A stretch of 64,000 nt of DNA, taken from Agarivorans sp. TSD2052 (GTDB lineage: Bacteria; Pseudomonadota; Gammaproteobacteria; Enterobacterales; Celerinatantimonadaceae). The DNA lies in contig NZ_CP096670.1 in NCBI RefSeq assembly GCF_023238625.1, positions 1,911,501-1,975,500 on the forward strand, written 5' to 3'. The position numbers and the translations under genes are program-made. Shown here in pieces: positions 63,563 to 64,000 of this stretch (position 1 is its first letter; each line of letters starts with the position of its first letter). A model generated the notes under the pieces. The model saw only the letters and a program-made list of their open reading frames with translations, was not told the DNA's origin and ran no database searches.

Positions 63563-64000
63563 ATGCCGCAAACACTATTACCAAATATCATAGAATTTCT
63601 TTCTCTGATTCATCCCTTTAATTTGCTGCCGCCGGCGGTTCAAAGAGAAGTGGCTGACTCCGTTCAAATAACCTACTTGGCACGCGGTGAACAAATTCAC
63701 TTCGACGCAGATAACAAACAGTGTTTTTTGTACATTATTCGCACAGGATCGATGGAGCAGCGTAAACCCGATGGGGTCTTACGCTCCAAGCTTGGCCCTG
63801 AAGATTTGTTTGGCTTTACATTTCTGGAGCCGCTAAAGGATGCCTTGGATGGTTATAGCGCCACGGCGATTGAAAATACTCTGTTATATATGGTGCCACA
63901 TGCAGAGCTAATTAAACTGCTCGAGCAATATCCTGAATATGCCGAGAGCTTTGCCTCTCAGGCTCGAGTTCGGCTGCAATCAGCACTAAATGTTGTTTGG
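63563..64000 (+). CDS. Cyclic-nucleotide-binding domain protein (partial, N-terminus)
   Basis: Open from ATG 63563 to the window edge (146 codons). It shows a cNMP-binding fold: PFNLLPPAVQREVADSVQIT, YLARGEQIHFDADNKQCFLYIIRTGSMEQRKPDG by position at about 40-72, LGPEDLFGFTFLEPL, and YMVPHAELIKLLEQYPEYAESF. The opening is typical of the DUF294/CBS-domain signal proteins, which continue with CBS pairs and a nucleotidyltransferase-like domain; that part lies outside. Confidence 0.75.
   Translation, partial: MPQTLLPNIIEFLSLIHPFNLLPPAVQREVADSVQITYLARGEQIHFDADNKQCFLYIIRTGSMEQRKPDGVLRSKLGPEDLFGFTFLEPLKDALDGYSATAIENTLLYMVPHAELIKLLEQYPEYAESFASQARVRLQSALNVVW

Overview
The window reads as a chromosomal segment of a marine, facultatively anaerobic gammaproteobacterium (Agarivorans-, Celerinatantimonas- or Vibrio-like; this placement is inferred from protein character, Rnf and Bcr-type genes and moderate GC, not from a marker gene). 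Its core is a nearly complete molybdenum nitrogen-fixation island.

Layout. 1-322: end of a methyltransferase gene. 518-4191: modE-modA-modB-modC, molybdate sensing and uptake, with a ModE-type palindrome upstream. 4590-7040: an AT-rich accessory patch in which three unrelated small genes are separated by decayed, directly repeated IS110-family remnants. 7307-8707: an unrecognised 466-aa protein. 9138-14688: nifH-nifD-nifK-nifT-nifY plus a Cys/His-rich nif-linked protein, behind a sigma54 promoter and a NifA site. 14815-29084: about 14 kb of non-nif genes (homocysteine methyltransferase-like, kinase-like, acyltransferase, MFS/MarR pair, diguanylate cyclase, lipoproteins, a large phosphoesterase). 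29840-33570: nifE-nifN-nifX-fdxB behind a second sigma54/NifA promoter, then an RseC-like gene. 34261-39473: nifU-nifS-nifV-nifW-nifZ-nifM behind a third, weaker promoter. 39566-43921: housekeeping and hypothetical genes. 44207-50121 (minus strand): nifF and rnfABCDGEH. 50426-55941: nifL-nifA, then nifB-fdxN-nifQ. 56438 onward: a chemotaxis receptor, a lipoprotein with carbohydrate-binding-like modules, an acuI/yhdH reductase, a LysR regulator and the start of a cyclic-nucleotide-binding protein.

How it works together. ModABC supplies molybdate; NifQ, NifB, NifE/N, NifX and NifV make FeMo-cofactor; NifU/S make Fe-S clusters; NifM, NifW, NifZ and NifY assist maturation; NifHDK is the enzyme. 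Rnf with flavodoxin NifF and the ferredoxins FdxN/FdxB probably provides low-potential electrons (no nifJ is present here). NifL-NifA controls expression through sigma54: TGT-N10-ACA sites and GG-N10-GC promoters are visible before nifH, nifE, nifU (weak promoter), rnfA/nifL (divergent, shared site) and nifB; nifF has only a weak promoter match. The gene order follows the Klebsiella nif order (HDKTY-ENX-USVWZM-F-LABQ) but is broken by two non-nif insertions, with nifF inverted and joined by rnf.

The most unusual items are the IS110-remnant array with cargo genes, control sites that match two regulators at once (NifA/CRP before nifU, NifA/FNR between rnfA and nifL), a NifA site inside a perfect hairpin after nifA, and the Cys/His-rich protein that ends the nifHDKTY operon.
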